From the NCBI GenBank assembly GCA_937927875.1, contig CALEYV010000077.1, positions 1 to 34,496 on the forward strand: a stretch of 34,496 bases of DNA. The letters are read 5' to 3'. The notes under the pieces are model-generated. The model did not search any database, was not told the origin of the DNA, and saw only the letters and a program-made list of their open reading frames with translations. Shown one piece after another: positions 7,863-15,880 of the stretch. The position numbers and the translations under genes were made by a program. Numbering within the stretch: the stretch's first letter is position 1; every line of letters starts with the position of its first letter. The stretch is from an uncultured Actinomycetes bacterium. Its GTDB lineage: Bacteria; Actinomycetota; Acidimicrobiia; IMCC26256; PALSA-555.

Positions 7863-9416
7863 ATGACGATCACGAATCCGCCGCGGCAGAAGGTCGACCG
7901 CGACGAGGTGTTCCTCGAGTACACGAAGAGCATCTGCCCGGTGTGCAAGACCGTGATCGACGCCGAGGTCAACGTCAAGGACAACCGGGTCTTCATGCGC
8001 AAGCGCTGCAAGGAGCACGGGAAGTTCGAGGCGCTGCTCTACGGCGACGCGCAGATGTACTTCGACTCGATGAAGTTCAACAAGCCCGGCACCATCCCGC
8101 TCGAGACCCAGACCGAGGTCGTCGACGGCTGCCCGCTCGACTGCGGGCTCTGCCCCGACCACAAGCAGCACGCCTGCCTCGGGATCATCGAGGTCAACAC
8201 CAACTGCAACCTCGACTGCCCGATCTGCTTCGCCGACTCGGGCCACCAGCCGGACGGGTTCTCGCTCACGATGGAGCAGTGCTCCACCGCGCTCGACGCG
8301 TTCGTTCGCTCGGAGGGCGAGCCCGAGGTCGTCATGTACTCGGGCGGGGAGCCCACCATCCACCCGCGGATCCTCGACTTCATCCAGCTGGCGATGGACA
8401 AGGGCGTCAAGACCGTCAACCTGAACACCAACGGCATCAAGCTCGCGCACGACCGCAAGTTCGTCGAGAAGCTGGCCAGCTTCGACCGCCGGCCCAACAT
8501 CTACATGCAGTTCGACGGCTTCAACGAGCGCACCCACACCGAGATCCGGGGCCGGGACCTGCGCAAGGCCAAGCAGGCCGCCCTCGACCACTGCGCCGAG
8601 TTCGGCCTCACCGTGACCTTGGTCGCCGCCGTCGAGCAGGGCCTGAACGACCACGAGCTCGGCGACATCGTCCGGTTCGGCGTGCAGCACCCCGCGGTCC
8701 GGTCGGTCGCGTTCCAGCCCGTCACCCACTCGGGGCGGCACCTCGAGTTCGACCCCATGGAGCGGCTCACGAACGCCGAGATCGTCCACGGGCTGGCCGA
8801 CCAGGTCCCGGAGTGGTTCCGGGTGTCGGACTTCTTCCCGGTGCCGTGCTGCTTCCCGACCTGTCGCAGCATCACCTACCTGCTCATCGACGGCGAGAAC
8901 GTGGTGCCCATCCCGCGCCTCATCAAGATCGAGGACTACCTCGACTACGTGAGCAACCGGGTCATGCCGGACCTGGACATCCGCCAGGCCCTCGAGAAGC
9001 TGTGGAGCGCCACCGCCACGCCGGGCACCGAGATGACCCAGGAGCAGCTCGAGTGCGCGGTGTGCGGCATCGACCTGCCGGAGGCGCTGAAGACGGTGAC
9101 CGACACTGCCTTCATGATCGTCATCCAGGACTTCCAGGACCCGTACACGCTGAACGTCAAGCAGCTCATGAAGTGCTGCGTCGAGGAGATCACGCCCGAC
9201 GGGCGGCTCATCCCGTTCTGCGCCTACAACTCGGTCGGCTACCGCGAGGAGGTGCGGGAGCAGCTGAGCGGCGTGTCGGTGCCGACGATCGTGCCGAACG
9301 CGGCCGACCTCCAGCCGGTGCTGCTCACCACCCGGTACGGGTCGAAGACCCTCGAGCGGGACGGCAACGGGCACACCCCGGCCAACGCCACGAACGTGGG
9401 CCAGGCCCTGCGGTGA
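7863..9416 (+). CDS. Multi-cluster radical SAM protein, COG1964/MJ0619 (tetraether lipid synthase-like) family
   Basis: A 517-residue protein; ATG 7863 is preceded by GAGGGGGG. The radical SAM motif CNLDCPICF gives Cys115/119/122, and GGEPT at 161-165 is the SAM-binding motif. It carries many further cysteines: Cys25, Cys28 and Cys49 at the N-terminus (CPVC...RCKEHG), Cys90/94/97/105 in GCPLDCGLCPDHKQHAC, and Cys329/330/334, 398/401, 438/439 and 453 in the C-terminal half. This layout matches COG1964, whose archaeal member MJ0619 was first linked to pterin methylation and later shown to be the tetraether lipid synthase Tes, with three [4Fe-4S] clusters and a rubredoxin-like iron. Family membership is confident; substrate is not. 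The following methyltransferase starts in the stop codon (GTGA). Confidence 0.85.
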   Translation: MTITNPPRQKVDRDEVFLEYTKSICPVCKTVIDAEVNVKDNRVFMRKRCKEHGKFEALLYGDAQMYFDSMKFNKPGTIPLETQTEVVDGCPLDCGLCPDHKQHACLGIIEVNTNCNLDCPICFADSGHQPDGFSLTMEQCSTALDAFVRSEGEPEVVMYSGGEPTIHPRILDFIQLAMDKGVKTVNLNTNGIKLAHDRKFVEKLASFDRRPNIYMQFDGFNERTHTEIRGRDLRKAKQAALDHCAEFGLTVTLVAAVEQGLNDHELGDIVRFGVQHPAVRSVAFQPVTHSGRHLEFDPMERLTNAEIVHGLADQVPEWFRVSDFFPVPCCFPTCRSITYLLIDGENVVPIPRLIKIEDYLDYVSNRVMPDLDIRQALEKLWSATATPGTEMTQEQLECAVCGIDLPEALKTVTDTAFMIVIQDFQDPYTLNVKQLMKCCVEEITPDGRLIPFCAYNSVGYREEVREQLSGVSVPTIVPNAADLQPVLLTTRYGSKTLERDGNGHTPANATNVGQALR

Positions 9417-10207
9417 CGGGGTCGGAGCCGTCGGCGGCCGACGTCAAGGTCTGCTGCGCGACCGCCTACCAGCAGGACGCGGTCGCGCTCATCCTCGGCG
9501 AGAGCTACCACCCCGGCGGGCTCGCCCTGACCCGGGGCCTCGCCACCGCGCTCGACCTCCGGGCCGGCGAGCGGGTCCTCGACGTCGCCAGCGGCCCCGG
9601 CGCCACCGCCTTCCTGCTCGCCTCCGAGTTCGGGGTCGAGGTCGACGGCGTCGACCTGGGCGACCAGGCGGTGGAGAAGGCGAACGCGCTGGCCGCCGAG
9701 CGGGGCCTCGCCGAGCAGGTGCGCTTCCACCTCGGGGACGCGGAGCGGATCCCGCTGCCAGACGCGTCGGTCGACGCGGTCGTCTGCGAGTGCGCGTTCT
9801 GCACCTTCCCCGACAAGCCCACCGCGGCGGCCGAGATGGCCCGGGTGCTGAAGCCGGGCGGCCGGGTCGGGATCACCGACGTCGCGCTCGACCCGGCCCG
9901 CCTCGACGCCGAGCTGCAGAGCCTGGCCGGGTGGGTCGCGTGCATGGCCGACGCCCGACCGGTCGCCGAGTACGTGGCGCTCCTCGACGCGGCCGGACTG
10001 CGGGTGACCCGCACCGAGCCCCACGACGACGCGCTCGCCGAGATGATCACCCAGATCGACGGCCGGCTGCGCGCCTTTCGGATGGCGAAGGTGGCCGCGC
10101 TCGAGAACGTCGACTTCGACACCGCCCTGGACCGGGTCGCGTCCGCCGACCGGGCGGTGCGGGACGGGATCGCCGGCTACTCGCTGCTCGTCGCCGAGAA
10201 GGCATGA
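9413..10207 (+). CDS. Class I SAM-dependent methyltransferase with ArsM-like cysteines
   Basis: A 264-residue protein; GTG 9413 overlaps the radical SAM stop, so translation is probably coupled. The Rossmann SAM site is VLDVASGPGATA (residues 55-66), with a later RVLKPGGRVGITD. Its cysteines are unusual: Cys14-Cys15 ahead of the SAM motif, Cys125/127/130 in CECAFCTFPDK, and Cys177 in GWVACMADA followed by EYVALLDAAGL. By eye these fall where arsenite methyltransferase ArsM has its three catalytic cysteines. ArsM itself, a UbiE-like carbon methyltransferase, or a partner specific to the radical SAM enzyme are all possible. Confidence 0.8.
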   Translation: MTGSEPSAADVKVCCATAYQQDAVALILGESYHPGGLALTRGLATALDLRAGERVLDVASGPGATAFLLASEFGVEVDGVDLGDQAVEKANALAAERGLAEQVRFHLGDAERIPLPDASVDAVVCECAFCTFPDKPTAAAEMARVLKPGGRVGITDVALDPARLDAELQSLAGWVACMADARPVAEYVALLDAAGLRVTRTEPHDDALAEMITQIDGRLRAFRMAKVAALENVDFDTALDRVASADRAVRDGIAGYSLLVAEKA

Positions 10208-10238
10208 TTCCGTTCACCGCCCGCAGCAACTGCCCCCG

Positions 10239-11324
10239 TCACACGAGGGCATAGACAACGGCGGCAACCAGGGCCGCCACGAACGGCGTCACGGTCCAGG
10301 CCAGGACGAAGTCCCGCAGCGTCCGCCGGTGCAGGCGCGAGGGGTGGACTCCGGCTGCCCCCGCGATCGCGCTCGCCGAGACCTGGGTCGTGGACAGCGG
10401 CACCCCGTATCCGGCCGAGAGACCAACCAGGGCCGCGGTCACGACGTTGGCCTTCGCCCCCTCGACGTGGGTGAGCGTGACCACGTCGTCACCGAGGCGG
10501 TGCGCGACCCGGCTTCCCGCCACGACCGAGCCGGCCGCCATCGCCACCGCCACCACGAAGAGCACCTGCTGGGCGCTCATCCCGGCGGGCACGAGCGCGA
10601 AAGCTCCCACGGCGACGATCTTCGGCGCGTCGTTGAGACCCCGCGCGAAACCGGTGGCTCCGCTCGAGAGCCAGTGCAACCCGTTCACGGTGACGCGTGC
10701 ACGGCGACCACCGCGGCCGTGGATCCGGCAATCCTCGACCGTCCCGGTCTCCCACCTGAGCCCGCCGACGTCAGACGCGCCGGTGAACGCCAGCGCACCG
10801 TCCGACGTAACGGTGGGCTCCGTGAGATGCGAGGCCTCGATACAGATGCACTCGGGCAGTCGCTCCGGAAGCAGGTTCAGCACGAGGGACGCTCCGTAGG
10901 CGAGCGCGATCGCGAGCAAGGTCGGGACGACGACCTTTTCAGGCAGCGCTCCCCAATGAACGCTGCCGGCGCCGAGGAGGAGCCCGGCGCCCACGAGCGC
11001 GCCGATGATCGCCTGCGTCGTCGAGACCGGCAGGCGCGTCAGGGTGGCGATGGCCACCCAGGCGCCGGCTCCCACGAGCACCGCGAGCGTGAACGCGTTC
11101 GTCGGCGGATGGCTCACGATCCCCTTCGAGAACAGGGCCGTCAGCTTGGCGGCGACGGTCAACGAAAGCAGGCAGCCGCCGAGCGTCGTGACCGTTCCCC
11201 AGGCGATCGCCGTCCGATAACGGGTGACCCCCGCGCCAGCAAGGGTCGCGATGCCCTTGGAGACGTCGTTGGCCCCGTTCATCGCGGCGAGGAACACCAG
11301 AAGCCCAAAGATCGCAACCGTCAC
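10239..11324 (-). CDS. pit: PiT-family inorganic phosphate transporter
   Basis: A 361-residue, strongly hydrophobic membrane protein with a GTG start at 11324 and the run GAGGGGG as ribosome-binding site. Both PiT signature repeats are present: GANDVSKGIATLAGAG near residue 17 and GLNDAPKIVAVGAFAL in the second half, with LPVSTTQAIIGALVGAG and VPLSTTQVSASAIAGAA as the paired inner motifs. A hydrophilic loop in the middle separates the two halves. It should import phosphate with H+ or Na+; PiT systems also let arsenate in, which may matter given the arsenic cassette 5 kb away. No PhoU-like partner lies beside it. Confidence 0.9.
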   Translation of the reverse strand: MTVAIFGLLVFLAAMNGANDVSKGIATLAGAGVTRYRTAIAWGTVTTLGGCLLSLTVAAKLTALFSKGIVSHPPTNAFTLAVLVGAGAWVAIATLTRLPVSTTQAIIGALVGAGLLLGAGSVHWGALPEKVVVPTLLAIALAYGASLVLNLLPERLPECICIEASHLTEPTVTSDGALAFTGASDVGGLRWETGTVEDCRIHGRGGRRARVTVNGLHWLSSGATGFARGLNDAPKIVAVGAFALVPAGMSAQQVLFVVAVAMAAGSVVAGSRVAHRLGDDVVTLTHVEGAKANVVTAALVGLSAGYGVPLSTTQVSASAIAGAAGVHPSRLHRRTLRDFVLAWTVTPFVAALVAAVVYALV

Positions 11325-11495
11325 TGGATCCCCCTCTTCCCAGCGCCGGGCATGTTCCCAGCGTCGAGCGCGCCCCCACGCTGCCCGGCTCCAGTCCTTC
11401 GTCGGCCAGGGCGTCGGTGGATCAGCGCCGCGGGCCAGCCCGGTCGGTCGCTCACGCGTCGGCCCCGGCCCGCCGGCCAGACCTCGGCGTCGGCG

Positions 11496-12125
11496 TCAGC
11501 TCGGCTTCACCCCGGCCAGCAGCGCCAGCTCCCGCCACTTCCAGTGGCAGTCGACCTGCTCGAAGCCGAGCTCGCGCAGCCACCGGAGCTGCGTCTCCAC
11601 GTCGAGGAGCTGGTTGGACGGGTCGTCCCTGGGACTGGCAATCGCGTCGAGGAACGCCTCGTGCAGCTCCGGCGTCGCCGAGTCGACGTGCTCGAGGTTG
11701 CAGAACACGCCGCCCGGCTCGAGCCGGTCGTGCACCTCGCCGTAGAGGGCCCGCTTGCGGGCGTGGTCGACGTGGTGGATGGCAAAGGACGACACGACGA
11801 CGTCGAAGCGCCCCCAGGCGTCGGGGAGCGGCTCGTTGAAGTTGTGCTCGGCCACGCTGACCGCTGACTCGTCCGCGAACCGGGCTCGGGCCCGCCCCAG
11901 CATCTCGGCCGAGAAGTCGACCGCGAGTCCGTTCACGCCGGGATGGACGTCGCGGATCAACGCCATGAGGTAGCCGTCGCCGGTCCCGAGGTCGAGCACG
12001 CGACGGGGTGTCGGTGGCAGGAACTCGAGCAGCACGCCGAAGCCCTCCTCGCGGTGTGGGATCGACGGTCGGCGCTCCAGGTAGTCGCGGGCGTGGCTCG
12101 CCTCCGACCAGAGGTTGACGGTCAT
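11496..12125 (-). CDS. Class I SAM-dependent methyltransferase, coupled to leuA
   Basis: A 209-residue protein. RRVLDLGTGDGYLMALIR (around residues 41-58) is the SAM-binding motif I, followed by an acidic VDFS strand, FDVVVSSFAIHHVD and LEPGGVF. Length and order are those of a bare methyltransferase domain. The substrate is unrecognised. The ATG at 12125 overlaps the leuA stop (ATGA), so it is probably translated from the leuA mRNA and would come under the same leucine attenuator. A role linked to leucine metabolism is only inference from this arrangement. Confidence 0.8.
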   Translation of the reverse strand: MTVNLWSEASHARDYLERRPSIPHREEGFGVLLEFLPPTPRRVLDLGTGDGYLMALIRDVHPGVNGLAVDFSAEMLGRARARFADESAVSVAEHNFNEPLPDAWGRFDVVVSSFAIHHVDHARKRALYGEVHDRLEPGGVFCNLEHVDSATPELHEAFLDAIASPRDDPSNQLLDVETQLRWLRELGFEQVDCHWKWRELALLAGVKPS

Positions 12126-13663
12126 GGGCCGACGGTGCGCTCGCGCGGCTGCTGGTCGCGCATCCGCACCAGCTTGTTCACCGCGTTCAGGTAGGCCCGG
12201 GCCGAGGCCTCCACCACGTCGGTCGCCACGCCGCGTCCCGAGGCCTTGCGGCCGTCCGCCTCCAGCTGGATGACGACGTCGCCGAGGGCGTCGCCGCCGC
12301 CGGTGACCGACGCGACCTTGAAGTCGACGAGCGTCCCGGTGACGCCGGTGCCCTTGCCGATGGCCGCGATGGCGGCGTCGATCATGCCGTTGCCCTCCGC
12401 CTCGGCGTCGACCTTCTTCGTCCCGTCGGTCAGCACGACCTTGGCCACTGGGGTGGTCTGGGTGCCGCCGTGCACGTCGAGGCTGACGATCCCGTAGCGG
12501 TGGACGGCGCTGGTGCCGAGCTCCTCGGCGACGATCGCCTCGAGGTCGGCCTCGGTCAGCTCGACCTTGCGGTCGGCCAGCTCCTTGAACCGGACGAAGG
12601 CCTGGTTCAGGGCGTCGCCCTGCAGCCGCAAGCCCATCTTCTCGAGGGTGTCGCCGAACGCGTGCCGGCCCGAGTGCTTGCCGAGCACGATCTGGGCCGC
12701 CTCCTGCCCGACCGTGGAGGCGTCGATGATCTCGTAGGTCTCACGGTCCTCGAGCACCCCGTGCTGGTGGATGCCCGACTCGTGGGCGAACGCGTTCCGG
12801 CCGACGACCGCCTTGTTGTACTGGACGGGGTAGCCGGTCAGCCGGGACACGACCCGCGACGTGCGGGCCAGCTCCTCGGTCCGCACGCCGGTCTCGACGT
12901 TGCCGAAGTAGTCGGGGCGGGTCTTCACCGCCATCACGATCTCCTCCAGCGCCGCGTTGCCGGCCCGCTCCCCCAGGCCGTTGATCGCGCACTCGACCTG
13001 GCGCGCGCCCGCCTGCACGCCGGCCAGCGAGTTGGCGACCGCGAGGCCAAGGTCGTTGTGGCAGTGCGTCGAGACGATGTAATCACCCCGCACGGTGGCG
13101 AGGATGTGGGCGATGAGCTGCCCGAATTCCTCGGGGACGCCGTAGCCGACGGTGTCGGGGATGTTCAGGGTCGTGGCGCCGTTGTCGACCGCCAGCTGCA
13201 GGACATCGCACATGAAGTCCACGTCCGAGCGGCTGCCGTCCTCGGGCGAGAACTCGACGTCCTCGCAGTAGGAGCGGGCCCGGCCGACGCCGGCGACGAC
13301 CTCGTCCCGGACCTGGTCCTCGGTCATCCGCAGCTTCTTCTTCATGTGGATGAGCGAGGTCGCGATGAACACGTGGATCCGGGGCCGCTCGGCGTGCTGG
13401 ACCGCCTCCCACGCCCGGTCGATGTCCTGGAACCCGGTGCGCGAGAGGGCCGTGATCACCGGTCCCCGGACGCCCTTGGCGATCGCCTCGACGGCCTCGA
13501 AGTCGCCGGGGCTGGCGATCGGGAAGCCGGCCTCGATGACGTCGACCCCGAGGCGGGCCAGCTGCTCGGCGATCTCGAGCTTCTCGGCCACGTCGAGCGA
13601 GATCCCCGGCGACTGCTCGCCGTCCCGCAGCGTGGTGTCGAAGATCTTCAGGTGGTCGCTCAT
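12122..13663 (-). CDS. leuA: 2-isopropylmalate synthase
   Basis: A 513-residue protein; ATG 13663 is preceded by AAGGAG at good spacing. The N-terminus IFDTTLRDGEQSPGISL carries the HMGL-like catalytic motif. STHCHNDLGLAVANSLAG provides metal-binding histidines, and GLGERAGNAALEEI is diagnostic of this family. From about residue 375 the C-terminal LeuA regulatory domain (VSLDVHGGTQTTPVAKV, SGRGVATDVVEASARAYLNAVNKL) confers leucine feedback inhibition. It catalyses the first committed step of leucine synthesis. Upstream lies a leader peptide plus terminator (13696-13814) that should control transcription, and a methyltransferase is coupled downstream. Confidence 0.97.
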   Translation of the reverse strand: MSDHLKIFDTTLRDGEQSPGISLDVAEKLEIAEQLARLGVDVIEAGFPIASPGDFEAVEAIAKGVRGPVITALSRTGFQDIDRAWEAVQHAERPRIHVFIATSLIHMKKKLRMTEDQVRDEVVAGVGRARSYCEDVEFSPEDGSRSDVDFMCDVLQLAVDNGATTLNIPDTVGYGVPEEFGQLIAHILATVRGDYIVSTHCHNDLGLAVANSLAGVQAGARQVECAINGLGERAGNAALEEIVMAVKTRPDYFGNVETGVRTEELARTSRVVSRLTGYPVQYNKAVVGRNAFAHESGIHQHGVLEDRETYEIIDASTVGQEAAQIVLGKHSGRHAFGDTLEKMGLRLQGDALNQAFVRFKELADRKVELTEADLEAIVAEELGTSAVHRYGIVSLDVHGGTQTTPVAKVVLTDGTKKVDAEAEGNGMIDAAIAAIGKGTGVTGTLVDFKVASVTGGGDALGDVVIQLEADGRKASGRGVATDVVEASARAYLNAVNKLVRMRDQQPRERTVGP

Positions 13664-13695
13664 CGCTGGCTCCTTCTTGGGGTGCCCTTTCCACG

Positions 13696-13727
13696 AAAAA
13701 CCTCCTCGGCCCGAAGGCACGAGGAGG
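13696..13727 (-). terminator. Intrinsic terminator of the leuA attenuator
   Basis: Read on the minus strand, CCTCCTCG (13727-13720) pairs perfectly with CGAGGAGG (13708-13701). A 3-bp inner stem is closed by a UUCG tetraloop, and TTTTT (13700-13696) follows directly. It lies between the leader peptide and the leuA ribosome-binding site, which is the position of an attenuator terminator. In a genome this GC-rich the T run and tetraloop are unlikely to be chance. Confidence 0.85.
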
Positions 13728-13732
13728 CGTCC

Positions 13733-13752
13733 GCGAGCACGGGGGTGCTCGC
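13733..13752 (-). promoter_or_regulatory. Leader hairpin of the leuA attenuator
   Basis: A perfect 8-bp inverted repeat, GCGAGCAC and GTGCTCGC around a 4-base loop, starts two bases after the leader-peptide stop codon. It lies between the leucine codons and the terminator and could act as pause hairpin or part of the antiterminator switch. In addition, GAGCAG early in the leader (13799-13794) can pair with CTGCTC at the Leu codons. Which pairing excludes the terminator needs folding. A pseudoknot called the LEU element has been described upstream of actinobacterial leuA genes and may be what is seen here. Confidence 0.6.
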
Positions 13753-13754
13753 CG

Positions 13755-13814
13755 CTAGGTAAGGAGCAGGCCCTGGTGGCAGATCGAAGCGTGCTGCTCG
13801 GTCATCACATCCAT
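13755..13814 (-). CDS. leuA leader peptide with three consecutive Leu codons
   Basis: A short minus-strand frame encodes MDVMTEQHASICHQGLLLT and stops with TAG at 13757-13755. Alternative in-frame starts are GTG 13808 and ATG 13805. The three adjacent leucine codons (CTG CTC CTT) directly before Thr-stop, followed by a hairpin and then an intrinsic terminator, are the signature of leucine attenuation. When charged tRNA-Leu is scarce, the ribosome should stall there and let transcription continue into leuA. No strong Shine-Dalgarno site is evident for any of the starts. Confidence 0.75.
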   Translation of the reverse strand: MDVMTEQHASICHQGLLLT

Positions 13815-13869
13815 GATGACCGCCGTCGAAGCCGATTACAAGTCAGTTGACGTGGGAACATCCGCGTTG

Positions 13870-14220
13870 ATGCGGCACCGGGGTCTCTGGCGGGTGGTCG
13901 GGCTCGGCGTGCTCGCCGCCGGCGCGTACGCGCTGTGGCGGGCGCTCGACACGAACCGGCGGCCGCACGACACCGGCTGGGAGGCCCAGCCGTTCCCGTT
14001 CCCGCCCCAACCCCGCGCCGCGCCGCCGGCGAGTGAGAACGAAGCCTGGGTGGATCCGGTGGATCAGGCCTGCCCCAGCTCACACCCGGTGAAAGCGAAG
14101 CTCCGGAGCGGGATCTTCCACGAGCCCGGCGGCGCCAGCTACCAGCGCACGGTGCCCGACCGCTGCTACCGGGACGGGGCGGCCGCCGAGTCGGACGGGC
14201 TGCGCCGGGCCCAGCGCTGA
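13870..14220 (+). CDS. Small membrane-anchored protein with a C-terminal sunset-type domain
   Basis: A 116-residue protein. An N-terminal membrane segment (WRVVGLGVLAAGAYALWRAL, about residues 6-25) is followed by a Pro-rich linker. The C-terminal module, about 45 residues, reads CPSSHPVKAKLRSGIFHEPG, then a short linker and YQRTVPDRCYRDGAAAESDGL. That resembles the 'sunset' domain found at the C-termini of actinobacterial surface proteins. ATG 13870 is taken as start because it immediately precedes the membrane helix. ATG 13813 and ATG 13816 are in frame but would lie inside the divergent leuA leader region. Function unknown; the domain is predicted to face outward. Confidence 0.65.
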   Translation: MRHRGLWRVVGLGVLAAGAYALWRALDTNRRPHDTGWEAQPFPFPPQPRAAPPASENEAWVDPVDQACPSSHPVKAKLRSGIFHEPGGASYQRTVPDRCYRDGAAAESDGLRRAQR

Positions 14221-14230
14221 GCGACGACGC

Positions 14231-15817
14231 CTACTCGAGGTCAAGCGCCCGGGCGTCGAGCACGCCGGGCTCGGCCCGCAGCCGCTCGACGACCTCGCGC
14301 GGCACCGGAGTCGCCGTGGCGATCGCCATGAGCGCGGGCGCGCCCTCGGCGTTGGTGCCGACGTCCATGTCGGCGATATTGACGCGCGCCTCGCCGAGGA
14401 TCGTTCCGACCGCGCCGATGAGGCCGGGCTCGTCGACGTTGCGGACCACGACCATGTGCTTGGCGGGCGGGACGTCGACGCTGTGGTCGTCGATCCCCAC
14501 GATCCGGGGCGCGGCCCGCTTGCCGAACAGGGTCCCGGCCACATGGATCGCGTCATCCCCGCGTCGGCCTCGCAGCGTCACGAGGTTGACGTAGTCGACG
14601 GCGGCGGACGCAGTCGTCTCCCGGACCGACAGGCCGCGGCTCTCGGCGAGCTGGGGTGCGTTGACGAACGAGACCGGCTCGTCGACAACGCGCTGCAGGG
14701 CTCCCTTCAGGATCGCGAGCGTGAGGACCCGGCAGTCGTAGTCGGCGATCTCGCCCTCGTAGGAGACCTCGAGGGCGTCGACGACGCCGCCGGCGAGGGC
14801 GGTGAACAGGGCGCCGAGCCGCTCCGCGAGCGGGAGGAACGGCTGCACCGTCGCGCTGGCCTCCTTGGCCGCCACGTTCACTGCGTACGGCACGAACTCG
14901 CCGCGGAGGGCCAGGACGACCTGCTCGGCGATGGTCTGGCCCGCCTTGTCCTGGGCCTCGGCGGTGGACGCCCCGAGGTGCGGCGTGACGACGACGTTCT
15001 CGAGCTCGAACAGCGGTGACTGGGTCGTCGGCTCGGTCGTGAAGACGTCGAGCGCGGCGCCGGCGATACGACCCTCGCGCAGCGCGTCGGCGAGCGCGGC
15101 TTCGTCGACGATGCCGCCCCGGGCCGTGTTCACGATCCGAAGCGTCGGCTTGGCGTGGGCCAGGAGCTCGGCGTCGACGAGCCCGATCGTGTCCGGCGTC
15201 TTCGGCAGGTGGATGGTCAGGAAGTCGGCCTGGCGCAGCAGATCGCCGAGGTCCGCCACGAGCGTCACGCCGAGTTGGCGCGCCCGTTCGACGCTCACGA
15301 AGGGGTCGTAGGCGAGCAGCTGCATCCCGAACGCGTGCGCGCGCTGAGCGACGAGTACCCCGACCCGCCCCAGCCCGACGATTCCGAGGCTCTTGCCGTG
15401 GAGTTCGACGCCCTCCCAGCGGGCCCGGTTCCACGCCCCGGCCTTGAGGTCGGCGTCGGCCTGCGGGATGTTGCGGGCCTGGGCGAGCAGCAGGGCGATG
15501 CTGTGCTCGGCGGCCGACAGCACGTTCGATTGCGGGGCGTTCACGACCATCACCCCGCGTTGCGTCGCCGCCTCGACGTCGACGTTGTCGAGGCCGATTC
15601 CGGCCCGGCCGACGACGACGAGGTCGCGCCCGGCTTCGAGGACCGCCGCGTCGACCTGGGTCGCGCTGCGGATGACGAGCGCGGCCGCGCCCGGGACCGC
15701 CTCCAGCAGCTCGGCGGGCGTCAGTCCGAGTCGCTCCTCAACCTCGAGGCCGCTCGCCCGCATGGCCTGCACGCCGGCGGGCGCCAGCGCTTCGGTCACG
15801 AGCACTCGATGGGTCAC
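14231..15817 (-). CDS. serA: D-3-phosphoglycerate dehydrogenase, long form
   Basis: A 528-residue protein; GTG 15817 (MTHRVLVTEALAPAG) is the start, since sequence upstream is not coding-like. The NAD motif GLGRVGVLVAQRA lies near residue 147. Catalytic Arg is in NTARGGIVDEAAL, Glu in VFTTEP and His in VVTPHLGASTAEAQ. After about residue 310 come the ASB-type intervening domain and a C-terminal ACT domain (MVVVRNVDEPGLIGAVGTIL) that binds serine. It oxidises 3-phosphoglycerate in the first step of serine synthesis. Length fits the actinobacterial type with both regulatory domains. Confidence 0.96.
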   Translation of the reverse strand: MTHRVLVTEALAPAGVQAMRASGLEVEERLGLTPAELLEAVPGAAALVIRSATQVDAAVLEAGRDLVVVGRAGIGLDNVDVEAATQRGVMVVNAPQSNVLSAAEHSIALLLAQARNIPQADADLKAGAWNRARWEGVELHGKSLGIVGLGRVGVLVAQRAHAFGMQLLAYDPFVSVERARQLGVTLVADLGDLLRQADFLTIHLPKTPDTIGLVDAELLAHAKPTLRIVNTARGGIVDEAALADALREGRIAGAALDVFTTEPTTQSPLFELENVVVTPHLGASTAEAQDKAGQTIAEQVVLALRGEFVPYAVNVAAKEASATVQPFLPLAERLGALFTALAGGVVDALEVSYEGEIADYDCRVLTLAILKGALQRVVDEPVSFVNAPQLAESRGLSVRETTASAAVDYVNLVTLRGRRGDDAIHVAGTLFGKRAAPRIVGIDDHSVDVPPAKHMVVVRNVDEPGLIGAVGTILGEARVNIADMDVGTNAEGAPALMAIATATPVPREVVERLRAEPGVLDARALDLE

Positions 15818-15880
15818 GCGGCCACGGTAGCGGTGGCGACCCACGCGACCGACGCATGTTCGCGGTCCCGAGCCGGCCGG

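Noticed and set aside
7863..9416. Radical SAM protein as ArsS/ArsL of arsenosugar or arsinothricin synthesis
   Set aside because: The cysteine layout and flanking motifs are those of COG1964/MJ0619, not of ArsS or the noncanonical ArsL family.
13664..13814. T-box riboswitch upstream of leuA
   Set aside because: A leader peptide with Leu codons explains the region better, and I found no T-box bulge sequence or specifier stem.
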